A stretch of 64,000 nt of DNA from Sphingobacteriaceae bacterium (GCA_030682795.1 JAUXNJ010000012.1:82467-146466), one strand, 5' to 3'; shown: positions 18,169-28,039, counted from the stretch's first letter. Notes: generated by a model not told the origin, from the letters alone. Made by a program: numbers and translations.

Positions 18169-20847
18169 GTGCGGCGGATTATCCTCATTGTTCTGTTTAT
18201 TATCCACTATAGTGGTCAGTCGTACGCACAGGAATTATCAAAAAGTGTACCAGATAGCAATAAATCGCAAAAAACAGCCATCGATTCGAATGTGATTGAT
18301 AGCCTTTCAAAACAGGGGGCTGATAGCTTGGTGTTGTCTGATAGTTTGCTGAGTGCATCAGACAGCAGTGCGGCAGCCAAACCTCGCCGTCCCGATGACC
18401 TTACTTCTGAAGTGAAATACCAAGCCAACGATAGCATTGTTTTTAACCTCAGGACCAAAGGCGCTAAATTGTATGGAGACGCGGTGGTTGATTATGAATC
18501 GATTAACCTCAAAGCTGCTTTTATTGATCAAAATTGGGTTACCAATGAAGTTACCGCCTTGCCAGGCCTCGATAGCGCAGGCAATATGATTGGGAAGCCT
18601 AAATTTAAAGATGGCGACCAGGAATTTGAGAGCAAGCGCATGGTCTATAACTTCAGGACTAAAAAGGCACGCATTTCTCAAATGGTTACCAATGAAGGGG
18701 AGTCGTACCTCATTGGCAAGGAAGTGAAGCTGAACCAAGACCAAACCATCTTTATTAAAAACACCCAGTTTACCACTTGCAGCAATACCGATCATCCGCA
18801 TTTTTACCTCAATTTGTACAAGGCCAAAATCATTCCAGGCAAAAGTGTGGTGAGTGGTCCTGCCAACATGGTGGTAGAAGGCATTCCAGTTCCCATTGGT
18901 TTACCCTTTGCCATCATTCCCAACCAGCGGGGTCAACGTTCGGGTATTTTACCACCAGAATATGGTCGTTCTCCCGAATTAGGCTTCTTTTTGAGGAATG
19001 GCGGCTATTATTTTGCCATCAACGATTATATGGATCTGGCTTTGAAGGGAGATATTTATTCTTGGGGTAGCTACCGCATCAATCCCGAAACGCAGTACAT
19101 CAAAAAATACAGATACAGTGGTCGTTTAAGCGTGAGTTACAGCAACCAGCAACGCGGCGACCGTTTAGCCGATGATTTTGTGAGTAACAGAGACTTTTTT
19201 GTGAATTGGCAGCACCAGCAAGACCCAAAGGCCAATCCCTATGGTAGATTCACGGCCTCAGTTCGTGCCGGTACAAGTAGCTTTTTGAGTAATAACTCCT
19301 TTGCCAGTACACAGTTTTTAAATAACCAGTTGGCATCTTCCATTAGCTACAACCGGTCTTTTCCTAACAAGCCTTATCGCTTGAGCTTGGCAGCCCGGCA
19401 TAGCCAAAACACCCAAACGCGGGCTTTGAATTTATCTCTCCCCGAAGGATCTTTTAGTGTAAACCGTCTCGAGCCCTTCAAACGCAAAACACAAATTGGA
19501 GATCTTAGATGGTATGAAAAGGTAGGTTTTACCTATCAAACCAATATGAAAAATACTATCAATGATTTTGATAGCTCGCTTTTCGTGGGAAGTCTTATTG
19601 ACAAAATGGATGTTGGTTTCCAGCACAGTATTCCCATTAGCACCTCTGCCTTTGTAATTGCAAAATATTTTCAGTTAACTCCTAGTTTAAATTACAACGA
19701 ACGATGGAATTTTAGACGGCAGGAGCGTATTTATGATGCGGAAACAGATAGTGTAATTGTTCAGACGGTAGATGGTTTTTTTCGCAATTACGATTACAGT
19801 TTTAATCTGAGTTTGAACACGCGTTTATATGGATTGAAGCAATTTAAACGTGGTAAATTGGCAGCGGTAAGGCATGTGGTGAATCCACGGATGAGCTACA
19901 ATTTACGCCCAGATTTTTCAGAAGAACGTTTTGGATTTTTTGGCTCGGTACAAACCGACAGCCTGGGTACCATCCAAACTTACAACCGTTATCAGGGCTT
20001 TGGATACGGTGGTCCTGGCGCAGGCCGCCAAGGCGCCATAGCGCTGAATGTGGACAACAATTTTGAGGCTAAAATCCGCCAGCAAACCGATACGGGTGTG
20101 GTGATGAAAAAAATCAAGGTATTTGATTCTTTCAATTTCGGTAGCAATTACAATTTTGCTGCAGACAGTTTTCAGTTATCTCCCATTAATTTTTCAGGTC
20201 GAACCACTTTCACTAATAATTTTAGCCTGCTATTTGGCGGCGTATTGGATCCATATCAACGGGATACCACTGGGCGTCGAATCAATCAATTTTATGCGGG
20301 CAATGCAGATTCAAAACTGGCAGATTTATCGAATGCCAACCTGACCCTCAGTGGTTCAATTAGGCCTAAAAGCCGAACAGGTAATGCCCGGCGCACAGCT
20401 GGAAATCCATTAGCTGATACGCCCATGCCTAATCCGCAAGATGAAGCTGAGGCCCGTGAGCAGGAGTTTATGCGAAGGCAACATTGGGATCAGTTCATCG
20501 ACTGGACAGTTCCATACAACCTCAGCTTTAACTACACGCTGAATTTTACTAAGAATTATTTTGGAGGCAAAAATGCTTTTACCCAAGCCATTACTTTAAA
20601 TGGAGATGTAAGCATAACACCCAGTTGGAAGATTGGGTATAATACGGGTTATGATTTTACCAACAAACGCATGACACCTACGATGCTGAATTTATATCGT
20701 GATTTGCATTGTTGGGAGATGAGTTTCAACTTGGTGCCCTTTGGTCAGTTCCGGTCTTATACATTTACCTTGAATGCCAAAGCACGGATGCTGCAAGAGT
20801 TAAAGTTAACTAGACGCCGCGACTGGTACGATTTACAACGGCTCTAG
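18169..20847 (+). CDS. LptD-like outer-membrane LPS assembly protein
   Basis: An 892-residue outer-membrane protein. The N-terminal OstA/LptA-like domain (about residues 75-240 here) leads into the LptD jelly-roll/barrel region: residues near TQFTTCSNTDHPHFYL, then GIPVPIGLPFAIIPNQRGQRSG, EYGRSPELGFFLRNGGYYFA and many alternating beta strands. This is the usual Bacteroidota form that inserts LPS into the outer leaflet. No ATG gives a plausible N-terminus; GTG at 18169 starts MRRIILIVLFIIHYSG, an ideal signal peptide cleaved before QEL. The frame stays open a further 201 bases upstream, antisense to the amidase, which I regard as chance. The terminator at 20868-20902 follows. Confidence 0.85.
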   Translation: MRRIILIVLFIIHYSGQSYAQELSKSVPDSNKSQKTAIDSNVIDSLSKQGADSLVLSDSLLSASDSSAAAKPRRPDDLTSEVKYQANDSIVFNLRTKGAKLYGDAVVDYESINLKAAFIDQNWVTNEVTALPGLDSAGNMIGKPKFKDGDQEFESKRMVYNFRTKKARISQMVTNEGESYLIGKEVKLNQDQTIFIKNTQFTTCSNTDHPHFYLNLYKAKIIPGKSVVSGPANMVVEGIPVPIGLPFAIIPNQRGQRSGILPPEYGRSPELGFFLRNGGYYFAINDYMDLALKGDIYSWGSYRINPETQYIKKYRYSGRLSVSYSNQQRGDRLADDFVSNRDFFVNWQHQQDPKANPYGRFTASVRAGTSSFLSNNSFASTQFLNNQLASSISYNRSFPNKPYRLSLAARHSQNTQTRALNLSLPEGSFSVNRLEPFKRKTQIGDLRWYEKVGFTYQTNMKNTINDFDSSLFVGSLIDKMDVGFQHSIPISTSAFVIAKYFQLTPSLNYNERWNFRRQERIYDAETDSVIVQTVDGFFRNYDYSFNLSLNTRLYGLKQFKRGKLAAVRHVVNPRMSYNLRPDFSEERFGFFGSVQTDSLGTIQTYNRYQGFGYGGPGAGRQGAIALNVDNNFEAKIRQQTDTGVVMKKIKVFDSFNFGSNYNFAADSFQLSPINFSGRTTFTNNFSLLFGGVLDPYQRDTTGRRINQFYAGNADSKLADLSNANLTLSGSIRPKSRTGNARRTAGNPLADTPMPNPQDEAEAREQEFMRRQHWDQFIDWTVPYNLSFNYTLNFTKNYFGGKNAFTQAITLNGDVSITPSWKIGYNTGYDFTNKRMTPTMLNLYRDLHCWEMSFNLVPFGQFRSYTFTLNAKARMLQELKLTRRRDWYDLQRL

Positions 20848-20861
20848 ATTGAGTTTTGCGC

Positions 20862-20902
20862 AAAAAAAAAAACCGCTGCTTCCGAAGAAACAGCGGTTTT
20901 AG
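20862..20902. terminator. Bidirectional intrinsic terminator
   Basis: Poly-A run, stem AAACCGCTG/CAGCGGTTT with a 12-base loop, then T-rich sequence. It lies between the convergent LptD-like and E2 genes. Confidence 0.9.
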
Positions 20903-20916
20903 TATTTGAATCTGAA

Positions 20917-22266
20917 TTAGATCGGACGGTTAATGTCCCACTGCTCCAAATAATCAGCCATGCGGCGTACGAACATGCCTCCCAAAGCACCATCAACCAC
21001 GCGGTGGTCGTAGGAGTGCGACAGGAACATCATGCTGCGAATACCGATGAGGTCGCCCGACTCGGTTTCGATCACTGCTGGCTTCTTGCGAATGGCACCC
21101 ACGGCCATGATGGCCACTTGCGGCTGAGGAATAATTGGTGTGCCCATTACGTTGCCAAAGGTACCCACGTTTGAAATGGTGTAAGTGCCACCTTGAATCT
21201 CGTCTGGCTTGAGTTTGTTGATACGCGCACGGTTAGCCAAGTCGTTTACACGCTTTGCCAAGCCAGCCAAATTGTACTGATCGGCATTGTGAATAACCGG
21301 CACAATCAAATTGCCACTTGGCAAAGCTGCGGCCATGCCTATGTTGATGTCTTTTTTAACGATGAGGTTGGTACCATCTACTGATACGTTGATCATCGGG
21401 AAATCCTGAATGGCCTTCACCGCTGCCTCAATAAAAATAGGAGTGAATGTGAGTTTTTCGCCGTAGCGCTTTTCAAATTCCTTCTTCACTTTGTCGCGCC
21501 ACATCACCACATTGGTCATGTCGGCCTCTACGAAAGAAGTAACATGCGCGGATGTGCGCTTCGAAGCAATCATATTGTCGGCAATCATGCGGCGCATGCG
21601 GTCCATCTCAATGATCTCGATGTTGCCACCCACGCTTGGTGCGGGCGCAATGCTGGCTGTAGGTGCAGGTGGACTAATGATAGGGGCTGCAACCGGCGCT
21701 GCGGCAGTAGGAGCCGGAGCCGCGACTGGAGCTGTTTTACCTGCTTTCTTATCGGCAACGTATTGAAGGATGTCTTTTTTGGTTACCCGGCCTTCGTTAC
21801 CAGTGCCAGGCAAGCTTTCAAGCTCTTGCATCGATACGCCCTCTTGATTGGCGATGTTGAGTACGAGCGGAGAATAAAAACGACCAGCGGCCGGACTTTC
21901 AATTTTAGTGGTGATGGCAGCGCTGAGGTTGGCTGTTTCGGTTGGCATGGCTGCCGCCACAGGGGCACTCGCAGCTTGCGGAGCTGGGGTTGCCACAGCA
22001 GGAGATGGGTTCACCGCGGCGCCAGCTTCAGTTTCAATGATGGCTAAAATGCCACCTACAGGAACAACTGCTCCTTCTTCAAACTTCACTTCTGCCAAGA
22101 TACCAGCGACTGGAGAAGGCACCTCAGAATCCACCTTATCGGTAGCAATTTCAAGCACTGCTTCGTCTAACGCGATGGTGTCGCCTGGTTTTTTGAGCCA
22201 CTTGAGGATGGTGGCCTCCATAATGCTTTCGCCCATTTTGGGCATCAGCAACTCAACCTTTGCCAT
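20917..22266 (-). CDS. 2-oxo acid dehydrogenase E2, dihydrolipoamide acyltransferase
   Basis: A 449-residue cytosolic core subunit of a 2-oxoacid dehydrogenase complex; it passes the acyl group from lipoyl-lysine to CoA. Domains in order: lipoyl domain (1-78) with lipoylated K44 in ATDKVDSE; an Ala/Pro-rich linker; an E3/E1-binding domain (about 135-172, SPLVLNIANQEGVSMQELES); a second Ala/Pro linker; and the catalytic domain (about 220-449) with the active-site DHRVVDGALGG near the end. The N-terminus MPKMGESIMEATIL resembles branched-chain or generic E2 proteins more than PdhC. No E1 or E3 gene is adjacent, so the substrate specificity stays open. Confidence 0.92.
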   Translation of the reverse strand: MAKVELLMPKMGESIMEATILKWLKKPGDTIALDEAVLEIATDKVDSEVPSPVAGILAEVKFEEGAVVPVGGILAIIETEAGAAVNPSPAVATPAPQAASAPVAAAMPTETANLSAAITTKIESPAAGRFYSPLVLNIANQEGVSMQELESLPGTGNEGRVTKKDILQYVADKKAGKTAPVAAPAPTAAAPVAAPIISPPAPTASIAPAPSVGGNIEIIEMDRMRRMIADNMIASKRTSAHVTSFVEADMTNVVMWRDKVKKEFEKRYGEKLTFTPIFIEAAVKAIQDFPMINVSVDGTNLIVKKDINIGMAAALPSGNLIVPVIHNADQYNLAGLAKRVNDLANRARINKLKPDEIQGGTYTISNVGTFGNVMGTPIIPQPQVAIMAVGAIRKKPAVIETESGDLIGIRSMMFLSHSYDHRVVDGALGGMFVRRMADYLEQWDINRPI

Positions 22267-22300
22267 ATTTAGCTATTTATTGTCGAATTATAAAGATTTG

Positions 22301-22308
22301 CAAAGGTA
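22301..22308 (-). promoter_or_regulatory. -7 promoter box for the E2 gene
   Basis: Minus-strand TACCTTTG, an exact TAnnTTTG match, about 35 bases upstream of the E2 start codon. Confidence 0.45.
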
Positions 22309-22332
22309 CGCTTTTGCCTTGGAAAGGTCAAT

Positions 22333-23568
22333 TTAATGCATCATTTTCCATAATAGATACAAGGCCATCATCGATGCTCGTTCTATATTCAGCTGTCGCT
22401 CAGTGCCAAAGTTGTAGGTACGGAGCCAGGTTTCGGTGGGCCCGCTGACGGCAAAGCAGACCGTACCTACGGGTTTTTCGGGGGTTCCGCCGCCGGGACC
22501 AGCGATGCCGCTGACCGCAATACCATAGTCTGTGCCAAATTTTAATTTCACCGAAGTCACCATTTCGGCCACGGTTTGCTCGCTCACAGCCCCGTGGTTT
22601 TCAATGGTTTCAGGGTTTACGCCCAATAAATCTATCTTGGCCTCATTGCTATAACTCACTACCGACCCCATAAAATAGGCACTTGCACCTGCCACACTGC
22701 TGATCATGCTGGCAATGTTGCCGCCTGTGCAGCTTTCTGCTGTAGCAATTTTGCGTTGGCGTTTAAGTAAAGCCTCACCAATGGCGGCTTCTAAACTCAC
22801 ATCATCGTAGCCGAAAACATGGTGCCCCAGCAATGCTACAAAGCGCTGTTCGTACTGCGCTACTTCTTTTTCGAGGGGTTCACGCTGTTTCCCTAAGGCA
22901 CTCAACCGCAAGCGTACTATGCCCGGCCGTGGTAAAAATGCTAATTTTATGTGCGAGGGGAGGTCGGCCTCTACCTCAGCCACCAATTCAGCTATGCGCG
23001 ACTCCACCATGCCGCAGGTCATGATGGTGCGATGTACAATGATTGGCAATTCGAACTCCTGGCGCAAAAGCGGTAGCAAGCGCTCACTTACAATGTGCTT
23101 CATTTCATAAGGCACCCCCGGCATGCTCAGGATGAGCTTGCCATTTTTGCGCCACAGCATGCCTTGGGCGGTGCCCAAGCTGTTTTGCAAAATCTCGCAG
23201 TTGTCCGGCAAATCGGCCTGCCGCTCATTCATCTCACTCATTTTACGGCCGCGTTGCTCGAACCAGCCGCGTAACTGAAATAAAACCGATTCATTGGTTA
23301 CCAGTCTGGCCCCAAAATAGTCGACCAAGGTATGTTTGGTCACATCGTCCTTAGTAGGCCCCAAACCACCCGTGATTAAAATGAGATCAGCACGACCTTG
23401 CGCTGCTTCCAAAGCTTCCACAATGGCCACTGCCTGGTCGCTTACCGAACTGATTTGCACTACCTGAATGCCAATGCTGCTCAGCTGTTGACCTAGCCAG
23501 GCGGAATTGGTATCTACAATCTGACCAATTAAAATTTCGTCTCCTATGGTGATGATTTCGGCGCGCAT
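22333..23568 (-). CDS. cinA: CinA-family protein (nicotinamide-nucleotide amidase / competence-damage protein)
   Basis: A 411-residue cytosolic protein with both CinA domains. The N-terminal MoCF-like domain (1-170; IITIGDEILIGQIVDTNSAW and LILITGGLGPTKDDVT) is associated with ADP-ribose/CoA-type pyrophosphatase activity. The C-terminal CinA domain (about 255-411; ATAESCTGGNIASM, GSVVSYSNEAK, AVSGIAGPGGGTPEKPVGTV) is the NMN deamidase that recycles pyridine nucleotides. Full-length and intact. It is followed on the same strand by the E2 gene after 66 bases containing an E2 promoter box, so it is probably independently transcribed. Confidence 0.95.
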   Translation of the reverse strand: MRAEIITIGDEILIGQIVDTNSAWLGQQLSSIGIQVVQISSVSDQAVAIVEALEAAQGRADLILITGGLGPTKDDVTKHTLVDYFGARLVTNESVLFQLRGWFEQRGRKMSEMNERQADLPDNCEILQNSLGTAQGMLWRKNGKLILSMPGVPYEMKHIVSERLLPLLRQEFELPIIVHRTIMTCGMVESRIAELVAEVEADLPSHIKLAFLPRPGIVRLRLSALGKQREPLEKEVAQYEQRFVALLGHHVFGYDDVSLEAAIGEALLKRQRKIATAESCTGGNIASMISSVAGASAYFMGSVVSYSNEAKIDLLGVNPETIENHGAVSEQTVAEMVTSVKLKFGTDYGIAVSGIAGPGGGTPEKPVGTVCFAVSGPTETWLRTYNFGTERQLNIERASMMALYLLWKMMH

Positions 23569-23647
23569 ATGCTCTAATTCTGCTCTAAGTTAAGCTTGTT
23601 TTGGCCATTTACGAAGGGAGCGCACATATCAATATTTCTCTTAACTT

Positions 23648-23655
23648 TAACTTTG
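23648..23655 (+). promoter_or_regulatory. -7 promoter box for the T9SS cargo gene pair
   Basis: TAACTTTG, an exact TAnnTTTG match, only 14 bases upstream of the ATG at 23670; the transcript would have a very short leader. Confidence 0.45.
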
Positions 23656-23669
23656 TCAAAACCTGAAGT

Positions 23670-24716
23670 ATGAAAATCGCAATCCTCGCTTTTTTAGCGG
23701 TTTTTTGCTCTTATGCACAAGCCCAAATCAGCATCACCCGAGCCGAAATGCCTCAGAACGGAGATACTGTAAGGGTGATGAATGCCATTGTGCCACCAAA
23801 TTTGGGCGTGAGGCTGGCCGCAACAGGGCCGGGTTACAGCTGGGATTTTTCTGATTTGCAGCCCGATAGAGATGAACTGTTTAGTTATCGCCTCGGTATT
23901 CAAACTCCGTATTTTTATTTTTTGACTGCTTATGGCACTCAGGTGCAAGAGAATTTGAATTTGTTTGTGGTGAATTTGGAGCAGTTGTACGATTTCTACA
24001 ACCTAAACAACAATCGTTTTGCGGTTACTGGAAAAGGATTTACGGTTACAGGCTTGCCCTTACCTGCCTTTTTTACCGATCCCGATGAAGTGTTTTTTCT
24101 GCCGCTGACTTATAATCGCCGTGATTCCAGCACATTTGCCTTTAGTTTGAGTATACCTACTGTGGGCGACTATCGCAGCAGGGGGGGGCGCAAAACCGAA
24201 GTAGATGGCTGGGGTACTGTTAAAACCCCACAAGGTACTTTTGAGTGTTTGCGGGTCAAAAGCACTGTACGCACACTTGATTCTATTACCTTCAATGGGC
24301 TAAATATCGGTATTCCTCTCCGCACAGAAGTACAATACATTTGGTTGGCCAAGGGTGAAAAGGCACCAATACTTAAAGCTACGGGCACTAGCTTTTTTGG
24401 TCAATTCACACCAACCACAGTGCAGTATCGCTACAATGCGCCCGTGCTGGTTCCACCAATCAAAGTTCCGGTTGAGGCTGGCAAAGTATTGCTTTATCCC
24501 AATCCTGTGTCTGAAATATTGTACTTGGCCGTGAATGGGTTAGACCGCATCGAAGCGGTACAGATTTTTGATGAATTTGGCAGATTGGTGAAAGTTGTAG
24601 ATGGTAGTCCAGCCGCTGGCATTGATGTGCGGGACCTACAATCAGGCCTCTACAGCGTACGGGTTTATGGTCAATACGGTGTTTACACCGAGAAGCTCGT
24701 GGTAACACCCCGGTGA
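23670..24716 (+). CDS. Exported protein with T9SS type A sorting tail, function unknown
   Basis: A 348-residue protein with a signal peptide (residues 1-18, ending AQAQ), a beta-rich central region without a recognisable catalytic domain (SRGGRKTEVDGWGTVKTPQG is a typical conserved-looking turn near residues 170-190), and a C-terminal T9SS sorting domain (VLLYPNPVSEILYLAVN, then LQSGLYSVRV and a short basic end). It is expected on the cell surface or released. Its stop is one base before the start of the serine hydrolase gene (TGA-T-ATG), so the two secreted proteins are co-expressed. No function can be assigned. Confidence 0.85.
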   Translation: MKIAILAFLAVFCSYAQAQISITRAEMPQNGDTVRVMNAIVPPNLGVRLAATGPGYSWDFSDLQPDRDELFSYRLGIQTPYFYFLTAYGTQVQENLNLFVVNLEQLYDFYNLNNNRFAVTGKGFTVTGLPLPAFFTDPDEVFFLPLTYNRRDSSTFAFSLSIPTVGDYRSRGGRKTEVDGWGTVKTPQGTFECLRVKSTVRTLDSITFNGLNIGIPLRTEVQYIWLAKGEKAPILKATGTSFFGQFTPTTVQYRYNAPVLVPPIKVPVEAGKVLLYPNPVSEILYLAVNGLDRIEAVQIFDEFGRLVKVVDGSPAAGIDVRDLQSGLYSVRVYGQYGVYTEKLVVTPR

Positions 24717-24717
24717 T

Positions 24718-26022
24718 ATGCGCGCTGGTTGGATTGTTTGCTTCACCATAAGCTTCCTCCTAGAGCATGCCGGGCCAGCGCAGGCACAATCTCTCTATTT
24801 TCCACCGGTCCTGGGCAATCAGTGGGACACCCAATCACCAGCTGCTTTGCAATGGTGCACTTCTGAAATCCCTGCCCTCCATAGCTACCTCAACCAAACC
24901 AATACCAGAGGTTTTTTGGTATTGAAGGATGGAAAAATTGTGATAGAACAATATTTCGGTGGATTTACAGCTGATAGCGTTTGGTATTGGGCCTCTGCTG
25001 GTAAATCGCTCACCGCCTTTTTAATTGGAATTGCTAAGTCGGAAGGCTTACTCAGCTTGCAAGACAGCAGTAGTAAATACTTGGGTAGCGGCTGGACCAG
25101 CGCACCGGCAAATAAAGAAGGAATGATAAAGGTGGTGCACCAACTCAGCATGACCACTGGTTTAAACGATGGCTTGGGCAATGCCGACTGTACCAACGAT
25201 ACGTGTTTGGTATACTTACAAGACGCTGGCACCCGCTGGGCCTACCACAATGCGCCTTACACCTTGCTCGACGAAGTGATCCGCTCGGCGACAGGCGTGA
25301 GCAACAACCTTTACGTACAACAAAAACTTCGGCCAGTGACGGGCTTTAATGGACTTTTCTTGCCCATTGGTTACAACCAAGTGTTTTTTAGTACGCCGCG
25401 TATGATGGCGCGCTTTGGACTGCTCATGCTCAACCAAGGCAAATGGAATACCACCACCGTTCTCAACGACACTGCCTATTTCCGGCAAATGATCAACAGT
25501 TCGCAGGCACTTAATCCTGCTTACGGTTACCTCTGGTGGCTCAATGGAAAAAGCAGCTATCGCTTACCACAAACCCAGTTTTCTTTCCCAGGCCCGCTGC
25601 TCCCCAATGCCCCAATGGATACTTATTCAGCCATGGGCAGGGACGGTCAGCTGATCATGGTTTCGCCTTCACAAAACTTGGTGGTGGTGCGGGTTGGCGA
25701 TAACCCCAACACTGGTTTGGTGCCCACTTTTTATGCTGATACCCTTTGGCAATACCTGCAGGCGGTTATTTGCAATCCCATTTCAGTAGCTGAAAAACAA
25801 ATGGAGTTGCGTCCCAAAGCCTATCCCAATCCCTTTAAAAACACCTTGTCGTTAACTGAAGCGCAGCCCAATGCCATTTACACTCTTTATGATGCAGCCG
25901 GGCGGATACATGCGCAAAGCACATCCTTACCCTTACATACGGCTGAAATAGCGCCGGGATTATACATTTTAGAAACCAAAACCACTGCTTTCCAGCACCG
26001 ACAAAAGGTTATCAAGCAGTAG
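24718..26022 (+). CDS. Secreted beta-lactamase-family serine hydrolase with T9SS sorting tail
   Basis: A 434-residue exported serine hydrolase of the class C beta-lactamase / penicillin-binding-protein fold. A signal peptide ends at AQAQ (residue 24). The catalytic SxxK motif is S93-AGK96 (WASAGKSLTAF), and the second motif is YHN in RWAYHNAPY. The C-terminus is a T9SS type A sorting domain (ELRPKAYPNPFKNTLSL, then APGLYILETKT). Family members include esterases and D-aminopeptidases as well as beta-lactamases, so resistance should not be assumed. It is coupled to the upstream cargo gene by a one-base gap. Confidence 0.87.
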   Translation: MRAGWIVCFTISFLLEHAGPAQAQSLYFPPVLGNQWDTQSPAALQWCTSEIPALHSYLNQTNTRGFLVLKDGKIVIEQYFGGFTADSVWYWASAGKSLTAFLIGIAKSEGLLSLQDSSSKYLGSGWTSAPANKEGMIKVVHQLSMTTGLNDGLGNADCTNDTCLVYLQDAGTRWAYHNAPYTLLDEVIRSATGVSNNLYVQQKLRPVTGFNGLFLPIGYNQVFFSTPRMMARFGLLMLNQGKWNTTTVLNDTAYFRQMINSSQALNPAYGYLWWLNGKSSYRLPQTQFSFPGPLLPNAPMDTYSAMGRDGQLIMVSPSQNLVVVRVGDNPNTGLVPTFYADTLWQYLQAVICNPISVAEKQMELRPKAYPNPFKNTLSLTEAQPNAIYTLYDAAGRIHAQSTSLPLHTAEIAPGLYILETKTTAFQHRQKVIKQ

Positions 26023-26096
26023 CTACAAGAAAGCGGATAAATTGTGCAAATACTTTGAGCCAAATACCGTTTTTTTGAGCTTAATTTAGGAGAAGT

Positions 26097-26891
26097 ATGA
26101 AGCAATACCACGATTTGATGCAGCATGTGCTGAGCAATGGCACACGCAAAGAAGACCGCACCGGTACCGGTACCATCAGTGTTTTTGGCTATCAAATGCG
26201 CTTTAATTTGCAAGAAGGCTTCCCCTTGGTTACTACCAAAAAGCTGCATTTGCGGTCGATTCTTCACGAATTATTGTGGTTTTTGAAGGGCGAAACCAAT
26301 GTGGCCTATCTCAAAGAAAACGGGGTAAGCATTTGGGACGAATGGGCGCGTGAAGATGGCGAACTGGGCCCCATTTATGGCTACCAGTGGCGCAGCTGGC
26401 CTACTGCCGACGGCAGGCACATCGACCAAATCAGTCAGGTGATCCACACCCTCAAAACAAATCCCGATTCCCGTCGCATTATCGTTTCAGCTTGGAACGT
26501 AGGTGAAATTGAGCACATGGCCCTGCCGCCATGCCATGCTTTTTTCCAGTTTTACGTGGCCGATGGCAAGTTGAGTTGCCAGTTGTATCAGCGCTCAGCC
26601 GACATTTTCCTGGGCGTGCCCTTCAACATTGCCTCTTATGCCTTGCTTACCATGATGGTAGCGCAGGTGTGCGGCCTCGAGCCTGGCGATTTTGTACACA
26701 CTTTCGGCGATGCGCATTTGTACCTCAATCACCTCGAACAAACCGAGCTGCAGCTGAGCCGCGAGCCCCGACCATTGCCCAAAATGAAAATCAATCCTGC
26801 AGTTAACAACATCTTCGACTTCAAATTCGAGGATTTTGAACTGCTCGATTACCACCCGCATCCGCACATCAAGGCGCCGGTGGCGGTTTAA
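26097..26891 (+). CDS. thyA: Thymidylate synthase ThyA
   Basis: Converts dUMP to dTMP using 5,10-methylene-THF, producing dihydrofolate. The 264-residue length equals E. coli ThyA. Conserved features: [16 protein letters not shown] near the N-terminus, catalytic C146 in [34 protein letters not shown] and the C-terminal [10 protein letters not shown]. The start is preceded by a real AGGAG Shine-Dalgarno-like sequence at 26089-26093, unusual in this window. Its functional partner folA lies 1.85 kb downstream, separated by two other genes. Confidence 0.98.
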   Translation: MKQYHDLMQHVLSNGTRKEDRTGTGTISVFGYQMRFNLQEGFPLVTTKKLHLRSILHELLWFLKGETNVAYLKENGVSIWDEWAREDGELGPIYGYQWRSWPTADGRHIDQISQVIHTLKTNPDSRRIIVSAWNVGEIEHMALPPCHAFFQFYVADGKLSCQLYQRSADIFLGVPFNIASYALLTMMVAQVCGLEPGDFVHTFGDAHLYLNHLEQTELQLSREPRPLPKMKINPAVNNIFDFKFEDFELLDYHPHPHIKAPVAV

Positions 26892-26918
26892 TGTTACGAT
26901 TTTTTAGCTAGAAATATT

Positions 26919-26926
26919 TAGATTTG
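26919..26926 (+). promoter_or_regulatory. -7 promoter box for the radical SAM gene
   Basis: TAGATTTG, an exact TAnnTTTG match in an AT-rich leader about 70 bases before the ATG at 26996. It suggests the radical SAM gene is transcribed on its own rather than from thyA. Confidence 0.45.
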
Positions 26927-26995
26927 TACAAGACTAAAGCTACAATGCTAGTTTATAATGGCTTTTTGAATGCTTGACTATTTTAAATACGAAGA

Positions 26996-28039
26996 ATGCC
27001 GATTAGTAAAGCGATTGTAAGAGATGGATTGAATTTTTTAAGTAAGCTTACATTACTCAAAATTTTGAATTTTGGGCAATTATATATCAGTTACCATGTC
27101 TCAAAGTTTTTAGGCAAAGCAGTTCATAAAGGCGAACCCATGACGATTTCGATGGAGCCTACCACTGCCTGTAATTTAAGATGCCCTGAGTGCCCCAGTG
27201 GCTTAAGGTCATTTACCAGACTGACGGGTAATTTGAAGTCCGACTTCTTTAGAAGCACCATTGATCAGGTGCATTCAAAGCTGATGTACCTCATTCTTTA
27301 TTTTCAAGGGGAGCCGTATATCAATCCTCAGTTTTTAGAAATGGTTGCTTATGCAAAACGCAAAAATATTTATACCATTACTTCAACCAACGGGCACTTT
27401 TTAAGCGAGGAAAATGCGAAAAAGACCATTGAAAGCGGATTAGATAGGATAATCATTTCTATTGATGGAATTACACAAGAAAGTTATGCTGCTTACAGAA
27501 AGGAAGGCAAACTTGAAGAAGTAATTCAAGGGGCTAAAAACTTAGTTCACTGGAAAAAAGAAATGAAATCTCCCACTCCATTTGTGATTTTTCAATTTTT
27601 AGTTGTGAAGCCCAACGAACATGAAATTGATGGCTTGATTCAGCTAGCGAATGAAATTGGGGTTGATGAGGTTAAGCTTAAAACGGCTCAAGTATACGAT
27701 TTTAAGCATGGTAATGAACTTATACCCACCATAGAAAAGTATTCGAGGTATAGGAAAAATGCAGATGGCACCTACAGTATTAAGAACTACTTATTAAATC
27801 ATTGTTGGAAAATGTGGCATTCTTGTGTAGTTACATGGGATGGAATCGTTGTGCCATGTTGTTTTGACAAGGATGCCGACCATAGATTAGGCAATTTAAA
27901 AAGTAATGATTTCAAGGATATTTGGCGTTCAAAGGATTATAATGAGTTTAGAAGTTTGATTATCAAAGGCCGTGATCAAATTGATATTTGTAATAATTGT
28001 ACCGAGGGATGTAAAGTATGGGAAACAGTTTCAGTTTAG
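26996..28039 (+). CDS. Radical SAM/SPASM protein, AT-rich, likely acquired
   Basis: A 347-residue iron-sulphur enzyme. The radical SAM cluster motif is C59-NLR-C63-PE-C66, preceded by SMEPTTACN, with YLILYFQGEPYINP as the next strand-helix. The C-terminal SPASM-type region carries extra cysteines (NHCWKMWHSC, VPCCFDKD, ICNNCTEGC) for auxiliary clusters. SPASM proteins modify peptides, other enzymes or carbohydrates; no precursor peptide gene is visible alongside. Base composition differs from its surroundings: hand counts of two 60-base stretches gave 28% and 37% G+C against 55% in thyA. This and its position between thyA and folA point to horizontal acquisition. Confidence 0.88.
   Translation: MPISKAIVRDGLNFLSKLTLLKILNFGQLYISYHVSKFLGKAVHKGEPMTISMEPTTACNLRCPECPSGLRSFTRLTGNLKSDFFRSTIDQVHSKLMYLILYFQGEPYINPQFLEMVAYAKRKNIYTITSTNGHFLSEENAKKTIESGLDRIIISIDGITQESYAAYRKEGKLEEVIQGAKNLVHWKKEMKSPTPFVIFQFLVVKPNEHEIDGLIQLANEIGVDEVKLKTAQVYDFKHGNELIPTIEKYSRYRKNADGTYSIKNYLLNHCWKMWHSCVVTWDGIVVPCCFDKDADHRLGNLKSNDFKDIWRSKDYNEFRSLIIKGRDQIDICNNCTEGCKVWETVSV

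Noticed and set aside
21544..22047. Open frame on the plus strand inside the E2 gene
   Set aside because: Cys/Arg/Trp-rich translation caused by the antisense of the Ala/Pro linkers; no domain seen.
24718..26022. Antibiotic-resistance beta-lactamase
   Set aside because: The SxxK/YxN fold is shared by many esterases and peptidases, and the T9SS tail and gene pairing point to another secreted hydrolase; resistance cannot be claimed.
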